A stretch of DNA of 64,000 nucleotides, taken from NCBI RefSeq assembly GCF_002777965.1, contig NZ_NGVR01000023.1, positions 310,001-374,000 on the forward strand, read 5' to 3'. Numbering within the stretch: the first letter of the stretch is position 1; the number at the start of each line of letters is the position of its first letter. Below are positions 21,137 to 29,259 of the stretch, one piece after another. Below the pieces are notes generated by a model. The model was given only the letters and a program-made list of their open reading frames with translations, made no database searches and was not told the DNA's origin. Source of the stretch: Proteus columbae (GTDB lineage: Bacteria > Pseudomonadota > Gammaproteobacteria > Enterobacterales > Enterobacteriaceae). Position numbers and translations under genes: made by a program.

Positions 21137-21190
21137 AAACCCAATATTTTCTTAAATTGCATTTAAGTTGAATATTGGGTTTTGTTTATT
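21137..21190 (+). terminator. pqiABC terminator
   Basis: A 12-bp perfect outer stem, AAACCCAATATT / AATATTGGGTTT (21137-21148 and 21171-21182), and an inner CTTAAAT / ATTTAAG stem are followed by TTTGTTTATT. Confidence 0.85.
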
Positions 21191-21216
21191 TGAAAAAGGA
21201 CAACAAAGGAAACAAT

Positions 21217-21630
21217 ATGTTAGAAATTCTTAAAAAGAAATATCCCACTGCAATCAGTTGGTCATTTGGTGATAATGCCCAGTTAGCGGATGAACTTGCT
21301 ATGCTGGTGGTAGAAGGAAAAAAAACGGCAACGTGTAGTTCATTAAGTGGTTTTTTTAGTGACAGTGTTATTCCCGTTATTGGTGGTTTTAGCATAATTC
21401 TAAACAATAAAAATGAGCCTGTTTGTGTTATTCGTACACGCTCCTTACAGCTAATTCGATTTAATGAAGTTACAGAAGAGCAGGCTAAGAGAGAAGGTGA
21501 AGGCGATTTAAGTTTGGCATATTGGCAAGAAGGGCATAAAGCTTTCTTCAATCGAGAAGGTCATTTTTCAGAAGATATGGAGTTGGTATTTGAAGAGTTT
21601 GAATTAATAGAAGTATGTAAGAGGTATTAA
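21217..21630 (+). CDS. ASCH domain protein
   Basis: 137 residues if started at ATG 21217 (MLEILKKKYPTAISWSFGDN). An in-frame upstream start at 21175 would lie inside the pqiC terminator and is rejected. The ASCH fold is a small PUA-related beta barrel thought to bind RNA or modified nucleotides; some members hydrolyse N4-acetylcytidine. Visible blocks are LVVEGKKTATCSS, PVCVIRTRSLQLIRFNEVTEEQAKREGEGDLSLAYW and HKAFF. It is not part of the E. coli order between pqiC and rmf, so it is a small local insertion. The precise substrate is not readable from the sequence. Confidence 0.82.
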   Translation: MLEILKKKYPTAISWSFGDNAQLADELAMLVVEGKKTATCSSLSGFFSDSVIPVIGGFSIILNNKNEPVCVIRTRSLQLIRFNEVTEEQAKREGEGDLSLAYWQEGHKAFFNREGHFSEDMELVFEEFELIEVCKRY

Positions 21631-22104
21631 TAGTTGATTTTACCTCCAATAATGGCTAATTCCTTAATAAAACAAAGGTAATTAAAAAGAGTTTTCTACG
21701 AAAAAATAAAAATAGAGCAAAAAGTTATATTTATAAACCAAGTCTTATATTGACATAAATTTAAAAATAAACATCATTTTTTCTTATTTAATTTATTGAT
21801 TACATAAGATAAAAATAAAGAAATTCATTTTTAAGTAATGATAATTATTAAATATCAATTGGTTGTGTTTTATTTTGGTATAACTCATTAAAAGAATTAG
21901 ATAATCGTTAAGTTAAAGTATTAAATAAAATAAATAATAACACTAAGTATTAATTTTACAGTTAGCTCAACATCACAAATATGACATTTGTATTAACTTC
22001 TTTACTTGCTTAAATGTGCAATAAAGCGTATCAATTTATAGTGGTTGTTGAAAAAACAATCATTATCTTTCCGCTTAAACTTAGAACGTGAGGGTTGTCT
22101 AGAT
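21631..22104. other. Long AT-rich leader region before rmf
   Basis: 474 bases of strongly AT-rich sequence without a supportable ORF. It should hold the rmf promoter, which in E. coli responds to ppGpp and CRP in stationary phase. A stretch at 21834-21852 resembles a Fur box at 14 of 19 positions, but in such AT-rich sequence I do not call it. Confidence 0.5.
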
Positions 22105-22275
22105 ATGAAAAGACAGAAACGAGATCGTTTAGCTAGAGCATTATCGAAAGGTTATCAAGCTGGTATGCAAGGTCGTTCAAAAGAGCTTTGCCCTTATTTC
22201 GCCATTGATGCGCGTTCACATTGGCTTGGAGGTTGGCGACAGGCGATGGAAGATCGCCCGAGTCTGGTAAAATAA
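22105..22275 (+). CDS. rmf: Ribosome modulation factor RMF
   Basis: 56 residues. RMF binds the 30S subunit near the Shine-Dalgarno exit and turns 70S ribosomes into inactive 100S dimers in stationary phase. The start at 22105 gives MKRQKRDRLARALSKGYQAG, which matches the RMF family start, and GRSKELCPY...RSHWLGGWRQAMEDR follows. The frame runs open to 22045, but the upstream part is unrelated to RMF. GAGGG lies about 10 bases before the ATG. It is a single-gene unit, placed before fabA as in E. coli. Confidence 0.97.
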   Translation: MKRQKRDRLARALSKGYQAGMQGRSKELCPYFAIDARSHWLGGWRQAMEDRPSLVK

Positions 22276-22441
22276 ATAACCCGTCGTAGTGAAATAGATA
22301 ATAGCTTATTTTTAGCTATATTAAATATTATCACTAAGATTTTACCGACAATCAAAACGAGGGTTATTTATATACATTCCTATGTACATATTGAGCATAG
22401 GACAATTTGAGTATAAATAACAAATAATCAATTTGGATATA

Positions 22442-22471
22442 AAAAAGGCTTACATTTTTGTAAGCCTTTTT
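22442..22471 (+). terminator. Terminator downstream of rmf
   Basis: AAAAAGGCTTAC-ATTTTT-GTAAGCCTTTTT is symmetrical, so it could serve either strand. It is the first strong terminator 3' of rmf. Confidence 0.82.
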
Positions 22472-22496
22472 ACGTTATATTGTCATTATTATTTTT

Positions 22497-22769
22497 ATGA
22501 AGAAAGAAATAGCGCCAATAATGCTGAAAATATTTTGGTGTATATCAATGCTTCCTATGACTATTGCAATAGCAATAAGTATTCAAAATACATTTGATAA
22601 TACAAATGGTAGTAACCAAGCAGAAAATTTAGGTGGGATGTTAGGGATCTTATTTTTAGCGGGATTGCTTGTTTATCTTACATATAGCTTATTTTTCTCT
22701 GTTAAAATTAAACACTATTTTCAGTATTTACAAGATAAACAATCGACGGCATGTATTGATAAAAACTAA
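22497..22769 (+). CDS. Small two-helix membrane protein, unknown
   Basis: 90 residues, not recognised. Two hydrophobic segments are visible (about 9-28, MLKIFWCISMLPMTIAIAIS, and about 46-68, GGMLGILFLAGLLVYLTYSL), separated by a short polar loop rich in Asn and followed by a charged tail. The assigned ATG at 22497 has no clear ribosome binding site. ATG at 22521 is an alternative and would remove eight residues. The gene lies directly after a terminator, so it would need its own promoter. Expression is not evident; it could be a small inner-membrane protein. Confidence 0.5.
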   Translation: MKKEIAPIMLKIFWCISMLPMTIAIAISIQNTFDNTNGSNQAENLGGMLGILFLAGLLVYLTYSLFFSVKIKHYFQYLQDKQSTACIDKN

Positions 22770-22817
22770 ATTGAATATGATCTATTTTTTATAAAAAATA
22801 AATATGCTGCTAGTATA

Positions 22818-22854
22818 GATAAAAATACCGTGTATTTTATGTTACACGGTATTT
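22818..22854 (-). terminator. Hairpin terminator, probably of fabA
   Basis: AAATACCGTGTA / TACACGGTATTT (22823-22834 with 22843-22854) is followed on the minus strand by TTTTT. The palindromic element at 22861-22986 lies between it and the fabA stop. Confidence 0.7.
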
Positions 22855-22860
22855 CTATAA

Positions 22861-22986
22861 TATACTCGTCATCCTTCAAGCTGCAGGGGTGTTGGCTATG
22901 CCCAGTTACTCGAATCACATACATGAGTATGCTCATCGGGATATCTTTGATTGCCACCTACCTGCACTCGAATGATTTAGAATATA
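22861..22986. repeat. 126-bp enterobacterial palindromic repeat (MITE-like)
   Basis: The ends form an imperfect terminal inverted repeat. The left end starts TATACTCGTCATCCTTCAAG and the right end, read on the minus strand, starts TATATTCTAAATCATTCGAG; both end in TGCAGG. The sequence resembles a non-coding repeat scattered in Yersinia, Serratia, Photorhabdus and Proteus intergenic regions, as I recall it. No transposase is present. It lies between the fabA stop and its likely terminator, so it is transcribed in the fabA 3' untranslated region. Confidence 0.7.
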
Positions 22987-23003
22987 GATTAGGGGGATCT
23001 ATT

Positions 23004-23522
23004 TTAGAATGCAGTTGTATCTTTAAATAAGCCAACTTTTAAATCTTTTGCTTCATAGATCAGCTTACCATCAACATACACTTCACCATCGGCAATACCC
23101 ATAATCAGTTTACGATTGATAACACGTTTGAAATCAATTTTATAGGTAACTTTCTTTGCTGTTGGTAATATTTGCCCAGTGAATTTAACTTCGCCAACAC
23201 CAAGCGCACGGCCTTTACCTTCACCACCAAGCCAGCCAAGATAGAAACCAACAAGTTGCCACATGGCATCTAGGCCTAAGCAACCCGGCATAACAGGATC
23301 ATTGACGAAGTGGCAATCAAAGAACCATAAATCTGGCTTGATATCGAATTCTGCTTCGATAAAGCCTTTATTATGGGTGCCGCCATCTTCTGTCATTTTA
23401 ATGATGCGATCCATCATTAGCATATTACCAGATGGCAGTGGTGGGCCATCTTGGCCAAATAATTCACCACGGCCTGAAGCAATGAGGTCTTCTTTAGAAT
23501 AAGATTCGCGTTTATCAACCAT
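23004..23522 (-). CDS. fabA: 3-hydroxydecanoyl-ACP dehydratase/isomerase FabA
   Basis: 172 residues, the same as E. coli. FabA dehydrates 3-hydroxydecanoyl-ACP and isomerises trans-2 to cis-3-decenoyl-ACP, the branch point to unsaturated fatty acids. The active-site His and Asp are in [22 protein letters not shown], and the family start [13 protein letters not shown] and end [11 protein letters not shown] are intact. It is a hot-dog fold homodimer in the cytoplasm. Upstream operators at 23561-23593 point to the usual FadR activation and FabR repression. Confidence 0.98.
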   Translation of the reverse strand: MVDKRESYSKEDLIASGRGELFGQDGPPLPSGNMLMMDRIIKMTEDGGTHNKGFIEAEFDIKPDLWFFDCHFVNDPVMPGCLGLDAMWQLVGFYLGWLGGEGKGRALGVGEVKFTGQILPTAKKVTYKIDFKRVINRKLIMGIADGEVYVDGKLIYEAKDLKVGLFKDTTAF

Positions 23523-23560
23523 TGTCTATATAGCCTTTATCAAGTGTAAGACAACAGAAT

Positions 23561-23593
23561 AGCTTACACTTGTACGCTGAACAACTCCGATCA
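23561..23593 (-). promoter_or_regulatory. FabR- and FadR-type operators of fabA
   Basis: On the minus strand TGATCGGAGTTGTTCAG (23593-23577) is followed directly by the palindromic AGCGTACAAGTGTAAGCT (23578-23561), 39-71 bp upstream of fabA. Both blocks resemble the E. coli fabA promoter elements bound by FadR (activator) and FabR (repressor). The assignment is from remembered E. coli sequence, not an alignment. Confidence 0.6.
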
Positions 23594-23605
23594 CTTGAAA
23601 CAGAA

Positions 23606-25348
23606 TTATCTGAATAGACGTAAGAACCAAGGTAATTTAGGTCTATCCTGATTATTTGCAAGTGTTATACGGTCATGAATAACAGCTAACAAGTGTGAGT
23701 CTGATTGTTCTGGTTCACATTGCTCTTCATAATATGGCTGACGAGTCAGTAACGTTATCGCTTCCGCTACATGAGTGACAGGCCAAATATGAAATTTTTC
23801 TTCTTTTACCGCTTGTTGTACATTTTCATTGAGTACAAGGTGACGAATATTGGCAAGAGGAATAATTACGCCTTGCGCACCAGTTAATCCTCTTTGTTGG
23901 CAAATATCAAAGAAGCCTTCAATTTTCTGGTTTACACCACCAATAGGTTGGACTTGACCAAATTGATCAACGGCACCTGTAACAGCAATTTGCTGATCAA
24001 TAGGTTGCTGTGCCAGCGTGCTAATAAAAGCACATAATTCAGCCAAAGAGGCGCTATCTCCATCAACTTCACCATATGATTGTTCAAAAACAATCGAGGT
24101 GCTAAATGGCTGCGGCTGGTCTAAACGTAATTCTGAGTTTAAGTAAGCTTGCATAATCATCATTCCTTTAGCATGAAGATTGCCACCAAGCTCAGCTTTT
24201 CGCTCAACATCCGTAAACTCACCATCACCTATATGTGCAACGCAGGTAATACGGGTCGGTTCACCGATTAAATCAGGATATCCCGGGTAATCTAAGACAG
24301 AAAGCCCATTGATTTGACCAATAGCTTCACCTTCTGTTTGTATCATTACTTGGTCTTGTAAAATCTCATCACGACTACGTTCTAATAAATAACTGTGTCG
24401 CCATAGGCGATTTTCTTCAGCCTTTTTCAATGCATCAGCATTTAGAGAAGCACCATGATTAAAACGCATTGCATAACGAAGCTGGCGTAAGATCCATTCT
24501 AAATCAAGGCTCAGTATTAGCTGATCTTCATGTTGTCTTGCAGCTTGTGTTAGCAAGACTTCCCAAGCATCTGCAGATAAAGAAGGGAGGCGATATTTTT
24601 GGCACAGTGAATTTACAAAGCCACACCATTGAGAAAGAGCGGTTTCGTCTTCTAAATACATATCGTATTCATATTCACCATATAAAGCAGTGCTACTTAG
24701 TTCAGGCTCCATAAATTCAAGCTCTTCAAGACTAAGTCTATCACCAACTAAAATAACACGAAGATTGAGCGGCATGCTCTCAATAGGTAAAGGTAGGGCT
24801 TGATTGTCATTCCAGACAAGCCATTCAAAACGTTGTTCTTCAACCATTTTTTTAAGGCGGAACCACATTAGTGGTTGTGCAAGTAAAGATTTTATAGAGA
24901 GGACTAAGATGCCTCCATTTACTTTATGCAATAAACCTGGGCTGAGGGTAACTTCGTCTTTATGGCAATAGAATGAACCAAAGAGCTGTTCTGGCTCTAT
25001 CCATTGGCAACAAATAATAGATTCTGATGATGAAAATGCACCTTGTACATTTTCTTGCCAATCGATTTTATTGGTTTCTGCTTGATAACTGCCAACAACA
25101 GGATCAGTTTTGATCTCTGATTGCGTTAATGTGTCTGTCAGCATATCGAAGTAAGCAGCAGAATCATCCGCTTTTAACAGCATAAACTGCCCTGAATCTG
25201 CATTGTTTAACCATTGCAGGCTTTCATACAGGCGAGGTTGAACCTCACGAAGTAGAGATGCAGGTAATTGAGATGCTGTTTGAAAGAAAGTTTGGTAGGA
25301 GGCGTAATCAGGACGTAACGCCTGCCATTCTAATTCGTTGTTTTTCAA
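23606..25348 (-). CDS. lonH: Lon-like protease LonH (YcbZ)
   Basis: 580 residues. It has a Lon-type C-terminal serine protease domain with the Ser-Lys dyad: Ser in GEVDGDSASLAELCAF and Lys in GGVNQKIEGFFDICQQ. The N-terminal half resembles a degenerate AAA region without a Walker A motif, as usual for the YcbZ family, so it is not a classic ATP-dependent Lon. The name lonH refers to the Lon homologue located next to fabA. It is on the same strand as fabA and 83 bp upstream. The physiological substrate is not known. Confidence 0.93.
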   Translation of the reverse strand: MKNNELEWQALRPDYASYQTFFQTASQLPASLLREVQPRLYESLQWLNNADSGQFMLLKADDSAAYFDMLTDTLTQSEIKTDPVVGSYQAETNKIDWQENVQGAFSSSESIICCQWIEPEQLFGSFYCHKDEVTLSPGLLHKVNGGILVLSIKSLLAQPLMWFRLKKMVEEQRFEWLVWNDNQALPLPIESMPLNLRVILVGDRLSLEELEFMEPELSSTALYGEYEYDMYLEDETALSQWCGFVNSLCQKYRLPSLSADAWEVLLTQAARQHEDQLILSLDLEWILRQLRYAMRFNHGASLNADALKKAEENRLWRHSYLLERSRDEILQDQVMIQTEGEAIGQINGLSVLDYPGYPDLIGEPTRITCVAHIGDGEFTDVERKAELGGNLHAKGMMIMQAYLNSELRLDQPQPFSTSIVFEQSYGEVDGDSASLAELCAFISTLAQQPIDQQIAVTGAVDQFGQVQPIGGVNQKIEGFFDICQQRGLTGAQGVIIPLANIRHLVLNENVQQAVKEEKFHIWPVTHVAEAITLLTRQPYYEEQCEPEQSDSHLLAVIHDRITLANNQDRPKLPWFLRLFR

Positions 25349-25721
25349 GGTTACCGTTTTTATTATTGATTAGTGAAAAGAGATAATTAGATATCGTATA
25401 AGTCGATACCTATCCTGCAATAAGACGGTTCTTTAACTGTCATCAACTGCATAGGCAGGGAATATGTACCGCTACGACCTTATAATGACGGGTTAATAAT
25501 TGGTCATTAAGGTTTTATGATAGCGACGCTCGATTCTATCATAATGTGCTCAGAAAACTATCCCTTATCAAGGCTTGTTACTAATTGATAAGAAAGATTA
25601 TGTAAATTGTCTTTGCCTATAAATTTGCCTATAAAATAATCGAAAAATTTCGGTTCAGTGGCAGTATTTTTGTAAAATTGTTGATATGCTACTATATAGT
25701 TACGTTGTCACGGGATTTTGT
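25349..25721. other. lonH-matP divergent region
   Basis: 373 bases between divergent starts. Promoters for lonH (minus) and matP (plus) must lie here. Apart from the matS-like site at 25699-25711 no clear element is seen. Confidence 0.5.
25699..25711. promoter_or_regulatory. matS-like site before matP
   Basis: GTTACGTTGTCAC fits the MatP-binding consensus GTGACRNYGTCAC at 12 of 13 positions and ends 10 bp before the matP start. Binding here could organise Ter DNA or repress matP. Confidence 0.4.
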
Positions 25722-26183
25722 ATGAAATATCAACAGTTAGAGAACCTAGAATGTGGCTGGAAATGGGCCTATCTAGTAAAAAAACATCGTGAAGGTGAAT
25801 TAATTACCCGTTATATAGAAAAAAGCGCCGCTGATGAAGTTGTCGAGCAATTGTTACTTCTTGAATCGCAACCATTAAAAGTTTTAGAGTGGATAGATTT
25901 GCATATGAATCCTGATTTATCTAATAGGATGAAGCAAACGATTAGAGCTCGTAGAAAACGTTATTTTAATGCAGAGCATCAACACACGCGCAAAAAATCA
26001 ATCGATTTAACGTTTAAAGTTTGGCAGCGCTTATCCGCATTGTCACAACGAAGAGGGATCACATTATCAGAAACAATCGTGCAATTAATTGAAGACGCTG
26101 AACGAAAAGAACAATATGCATTAAAAGTGCATAGTTTAAAAGATGGGCTTATTGAGTTATTAGAACGCGATAAAGAAAAATAA
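25722..26183 (+). CDS. matP: Macrodomain Ter protein MatP
   Basis: 153 residues. MatP binds matS sites, condenses the terminus region of the chromosome and links it to the divisome through ZapB. The frame is open to 25686, but ATG at 25722 gives [20 protein letters not shown], the family start. Visible parts are the N-terminal four-helix bundle with [21 protein letters not shown], a ribbon-helix-helix ([37 protein letters not shown]) and the C-terminal tetramerising coiled coil. It is convergent with ompA. Confidence 0.97.
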   Translation: MKYQQLENLECGWKWAYLVKKHREGELITRYIEKSAADEVVEQLLLLESQPLKVLEWIDLHMNPDLSNRMKQTIRARRKRYFNAEHQHTRKKSIDLTFKVWQRLSALSQRRGITLSETIVQLIEDAERKEQYALKVHSLKDGLIELLERDKEK

Positions 26184-26297
26184 GTTACATTAATTTTGGC
26201 TTATTGGTTTCGATAATTTATTTGTTTCTATTGTGATATTTCATACTGGTCTGAAAACGTTCTTGTCTTTATATTTTTACCTAATTTTATCTCCATA

Positions 26298-26326
26298 AAG
26301 AAAAACCCTGCCAATGGCAGGGTTTT
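26298..26326 (-). terminator. ompA terminator
   Basis: AAAACCCTGCC-ATT-GGCAGGGTTTT (minus strand; 26326-26302) is followed by TTCTTT. It lies 36 bases past the ompA stop and could also stop matP. Confidence 0.92.
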
Positions 26327-26361
26327 GAATTCATCAACAGTAGATTATTCTACTATCTGAA

Positions 26362-27453
26362 TTATTTACCAGCAGGAACAACAACTTCAGTTGTACCTTG
26401 GATTTCGATCTCAACACGACGGTCTGGCGCTAAGCAATCGATCAGAGCTGAACGAGCTTTAACGTTGTCACATGTGTTGCCAGTAACTGGATTTTCTTTA
26501 CCACGACCTTCTGCAGAGATGCTGTTTGCAGGGATACCTTTAGAAACCAGGTAATCAACTACAGATTGAGCACGTTTTTCTGACAGAGGCAGGTTGTAGT
26601 TTTGTGAACCAATACGGTCAGTGTAACCGATAACTACTACACGACCTTGAGTTGGGTCGATGTTAGCCAGTTCAGTGTACAGACCATTCAGAGCTTCTTG
26701 ACCTTCAGCTTTCAGAGTAGATTTGTTGAAGTTGAACAGAACGTCTGAACGCAGAGTAAAGGTTTTGTTCTCAACAACTGGAGCTGGAGCTACAACTGGT
26801 GCTGGAGCTACAACTGGAGCTGGAGTTTCTTGGTTGAAGCGGTAAGCAACACCAACACTCAGCATGCCGTTGTCTGGACGAGCATTCAGAGTACCTTTAT
26901 CACCGATGTTGTTGATCCATTGATATTCAACACGGGTAGCGATGTTTGGAGTGATCGCGTATTCAGTACCTAATGCGAATACTGGAGAAACACCAGTGTC
27001 GTTATTAGAGAAACGTTCTTGAGCTGGAGATGGTGAAGTTGCGTTTTTAGTTGCAGAAGAATCTGCACGCCATACCATACCACCTAAACGTGTATAAACG
27101 TCTAAGTCTTCCATTACTGGATAGCTCAATTTAGTGGTTAATTGGATACCTTGTGCACGGAATGCACCGTTGTCATATGAACCTTTGTAAGTCATACGAC
27201 CTAACCAATCATAACCCAGCTCAAAACCTAAGTATTGGTTGTATTGATAACCAGCAAATGCACCTGCACCTAACTGATCACGGTGAGTGTTACCGTTACC
27301 AATAGAAGTTTCACCGAAATGGTTACTAGTACCTTGGTATTGAGACCAACCTAATTTACCACCGGTATACCAGGTATTGTCTTTTGGAGCTGCTTGCGCT
27401 GCAGTTGCGAAAGCTGCCACTGCCACTGCTAATGCGATAGCTGTCTTTTTCAT
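26362..27453 (-). CDS. ompA: Outer membrane protein A (OmpA)
   Basis: 363 residues: an abundant outer-membrane protein with an eight-strand barrel and a periplasmic domain that binds peptidoglycan. The signal peptide is [21 protein letters not shown], then [16 protein letters not shown] proline-rich hinge of repeated APAPVV units (about residues 215-235) leads to the OmpA-like domain with [30 protein letters not shown] and the disulfide pair in NTCDN...[12 protein letters not shown]. The start at 27453 follows GAGGCGTAAA; the frame extends to 27471 but lacks the signal start there. Confidence 0.97.
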   Translation of the reverse strand: MKKTAIALAVAVAAFATAAQAAPKDNTWYTGGKLGWSQYQGTSNHFGETSIGNGNTHRDQLGAGAFAGYQYNQYLGFELGYDWLGRMTYKGSYDNGAFRAQGIQLTTKLSYPVMEDLDVYTRLGGMVWRADSSATKNATSPSPAQERFSNNDTGVSPVFALGTEYAITPNIATRVEYQWINNIGDKGTLNARPDNGMLSVGVAYRFNQETPAPVVAPAPVVAPAPVVENKTFTLRSDVLFNFNKSTLKAEGQEALNGLYTELANIDPTQGRVVVIGYTDRIGSQNYNLPLSEKRAQSVVDYLVSKGIPANSISAEGRGKENPVTGNTCDNVKARSALIDCLAPDRRVEIEIQGTTEVVVPAGK

Positions 27454-27800
27454 TTTACGCCTCGTTATCATCCAAGTTAGGCATTTGGCTTTAAGCCTTA
27501 TTATTTGCCCTTGGTTAAATTATTGTTAGGAATCCAATGCTTTCATCAAATGATGATCCCAAAAATGGGATTTAAAGCATAACCTTAACGACATAAAGTC
27601 TACAATGAACTTAAAAAGTTACAAGTAATCCTTTAAAATTCGACTTAAAATTTTAAAAAGATCCGTCTTATTCCACAATGGGGAAGATTCTGTATTTTTG
27701 TTAAATTTGTTGTAACTATATGATTTAGGTTATAAATACATTTGACTTATCTTAAATGATATCAGAGTGTTTTGAGTATTAGGAAAACTCTTAAATTTCA
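27454..27800. other. ompA leader and promoter region
   Basis: 347 bases between the ompA start and the sulA stop. E. coli ompA has a long structured stabilising leader, and the hairpin ATCCCA-AAAA-TGGGAT near 27553 would lie in the corresponding place. No ORF is seen. Confidence 0.45.
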
Positions 27801-28352
27801 CTAATGGTAGTGAATTGAATGAATTTTTACGGAATTCAAATGTCGTTTAGATGCATTACTACTTTCTAAATGGATATTTGTATTAATTTGCTGTCGCATA
27901 ATAAACCCGAGGGTTTTTCCTTTACTTGCAGCAGATTCTAATCGTTTCATCTCTTCTGACGATATTTCTGGTAACCAACCGAGTACTACACTGTAATTAC
28001 CACTCATCAGTGCTTTTTCCATTAAATCAACAGTAGTTATCATATTTATATGATTTAACTGGATTATTTTGTTAAGTGGTAATCCTGCATTTTTTAACCA
28101 AGTACGATTTAGTTTTTGTTGTGGGTTTAACCACAATAACCAACGCGATTCATGGCTATACTGTTTTAGTAATGGCAAAAGAATGTGATTAATGACGAGC
28201 GGATTTTGGTAGAGAAGTTCACTCACCATACCTTGTCTATTATTACTATCGTAAGTCGCCACTGTTGAAGGGATAGATAGAGGTAATACCTCATTTGAGA
28301 TCTCTTGGAGAATGGCGTTCTGTCTTGTCGGAGATGATGTTGAGATTTTCAT
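27801..28352 (-). CDS. sulA: SOS cell division inhibitor SulA
   Basis: 183 residues. SulA blocks FtsZ polymerisation during the SOS response and is degraded by Lon. Family blocks are ITTVDLMEKALMSGNYSVVLGWLP and the core LLLPLLKQYSHESRWLLWLNPQQKLNRTWLKNAGLPLNKIIQL region, and the C-terminal His in HYH resembles the Lon-recognition tail of E. coli SulA. The start follows GAGGTAAAT. A near-consensus LexA box lies 20 bp upstream. It is between ompA and tfoX as in E. coli. Confidence 0.94.
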   Translation of the reverse strand: MKISTSSPTRQNAILQEISNEVLPLSIPSTVATYDSNNRQGMVSELLYQNPLVINHILLPLLKQYSHESRWLLWLNPQQKLNRTWLKNAGLPLNKIIQLNHINMITTVDLMEKALMSGNYSVVLGWLPEISSEEMKRLESAASKGKTLGFIMRQQINTNIHLESSNASKRHLNSVKIHSIHYH

Positions 28353-28371
28353 ATTTACCTCGTTCCATATG

Positions 28372-28391
28372 TACTGTATGAATATACAGTA
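28372..28391 (-). promoter_or_regulatory. LexA (SOS) box of sulA
   Basis: TACTGTATGAATATACAGTA is a 20-bp operator with CTG-N10-CAG and only a central deviation from TACTGTATATATATACAGTA. Its edge is 20 bp from the sulA start. It predicts tight LexA repression and DNA-damage induction. Confidence 0.95.
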
Positions 28392-28580
28392 TCTCTATAT
28401 TTCGCTTAAATCAAGCTCATTTTTTGAAAGTTCCTCTCAAATTTTATGTAAATCCCTATTTTTAAGCCGTTAACTATTGGCAATACAAAGGAAATTCTTT
28501 ATTGTCTTTCTTGTGATGTCTTATGCATGTTTTTGAATTCAAAGATAAAATTTAATCTTAAAGTATGTGTTGGAGTTTCA

Positions 28581-29189
28581 ATGTTATTTTTACCTGAGCA
28601 AAGGAAGGCTCATTTATTATCGCGTATTGCGCAATATGGAGAGTTAACAACAAAGTCTCAATTTGGTGGTGTTAGCTTAATGATTGATGATGTTATGTTT
28701 GCTATCACGTCTGATAATGAGTTTTATTTAAAAGGAAGTGGCTTTTTAGAAACTCTTTATAAGGCAACAAAAATGAGTTCCTATACCTATTTGAAAAAAG
28801 GAATTCCTATCATATTGCGTTATTACCATATAACGGATTCGCTATGGGAAAATCAGCAAAAATTAGATCAATATATTGATATGTCATATCACTACAGCAT
28901 TCAAGAATATTTAGGACAACGAAAGAAGCCTTGCAGAATAAAAGACTTACCTAATTTAGGTGTGATATTAGAAAAAAGATTGAATCAAATTGGCATTAAT
29001 CAAGTTGAAGAACTGCGTTTAATCGGTGCTAAAGCGTGTTATCTAAAATTAATGCATAGCCACAATTTGAGAAATAGTGAACTTTTACTTTCATTGGCAG
29101 GAGCTATCGTTGGGTGCCATCGCTCTGTATTACCTAGTCAACTTAAAATGGAGTTATTAGATTGGTATAACGAATTGTCTTTCCAATAA
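28581..29189 (+). CDS. tfoX: Competence regulator TfoX/Sxy
   Basis: 202 residues. TfoX/Sxy works with CRP at CRP-S promoters of DNA-uptake genes. The TfoX_N domain (about 5-90: SQFGGVSLMIDDVMFAI, FYLKG) and TfoX_C helix-hairpin-helix domain (about 115-195: IKDLPNLGVILEKRLNQIGI, ELRLIGAKACYLKL) are present. The frame is open to 28527, but ATG at 28581 follows GGAG by 7 bases and gives a normal length. It lies between sulA (divergent) and yccS (convergent), as in E. coli. Confidence 0.9.
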   Translation: MLFLPEQRKAHLLSRIAQYGELTTKSQFGGVSLMIDDVMFAITSDNEFYLKGSGFLETLYKATKMSSYTYLKKGIPIILRYYHITDSLWENQQKLDQYIDMSYHYSIQEYLGQRKKPCRIKDLPNLGVILEKRLNQIGINQVEELRLIGAKACYLKLMHSHNLRNSELLLSLAGAIVGCHRSVLPSQLKMELLDWYNELSFQ

Positions 29190-29206
29190 GATAAAAGTAA
29201 TGACTG

Positions 29207-29246
29207 TTATTTTCTCTAATGTGCTTATGGAAATTAGAGAAAATAA
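29207..29246. terminator. Hairpin between convergent tfoX and yccS
   Basis: TTATTTTCTCTAAT / ATTAGAGAAAATAA forms a 14-bp inverted repeat in the convergent gap. T runs are short on both sides, so termination strength is uncertain. Confidence 0.55.
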
Positions 29247-29259
29247 CGTCAATAAGAGA

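Noticed and set aside
21834-21852. Fur-like sequence between the ASCH gene and rmf
   Set aside because: It matches 14 of 19 bases in a stretch that is nearly all A and T, where such matches occur by chance, and no iron gene follows.
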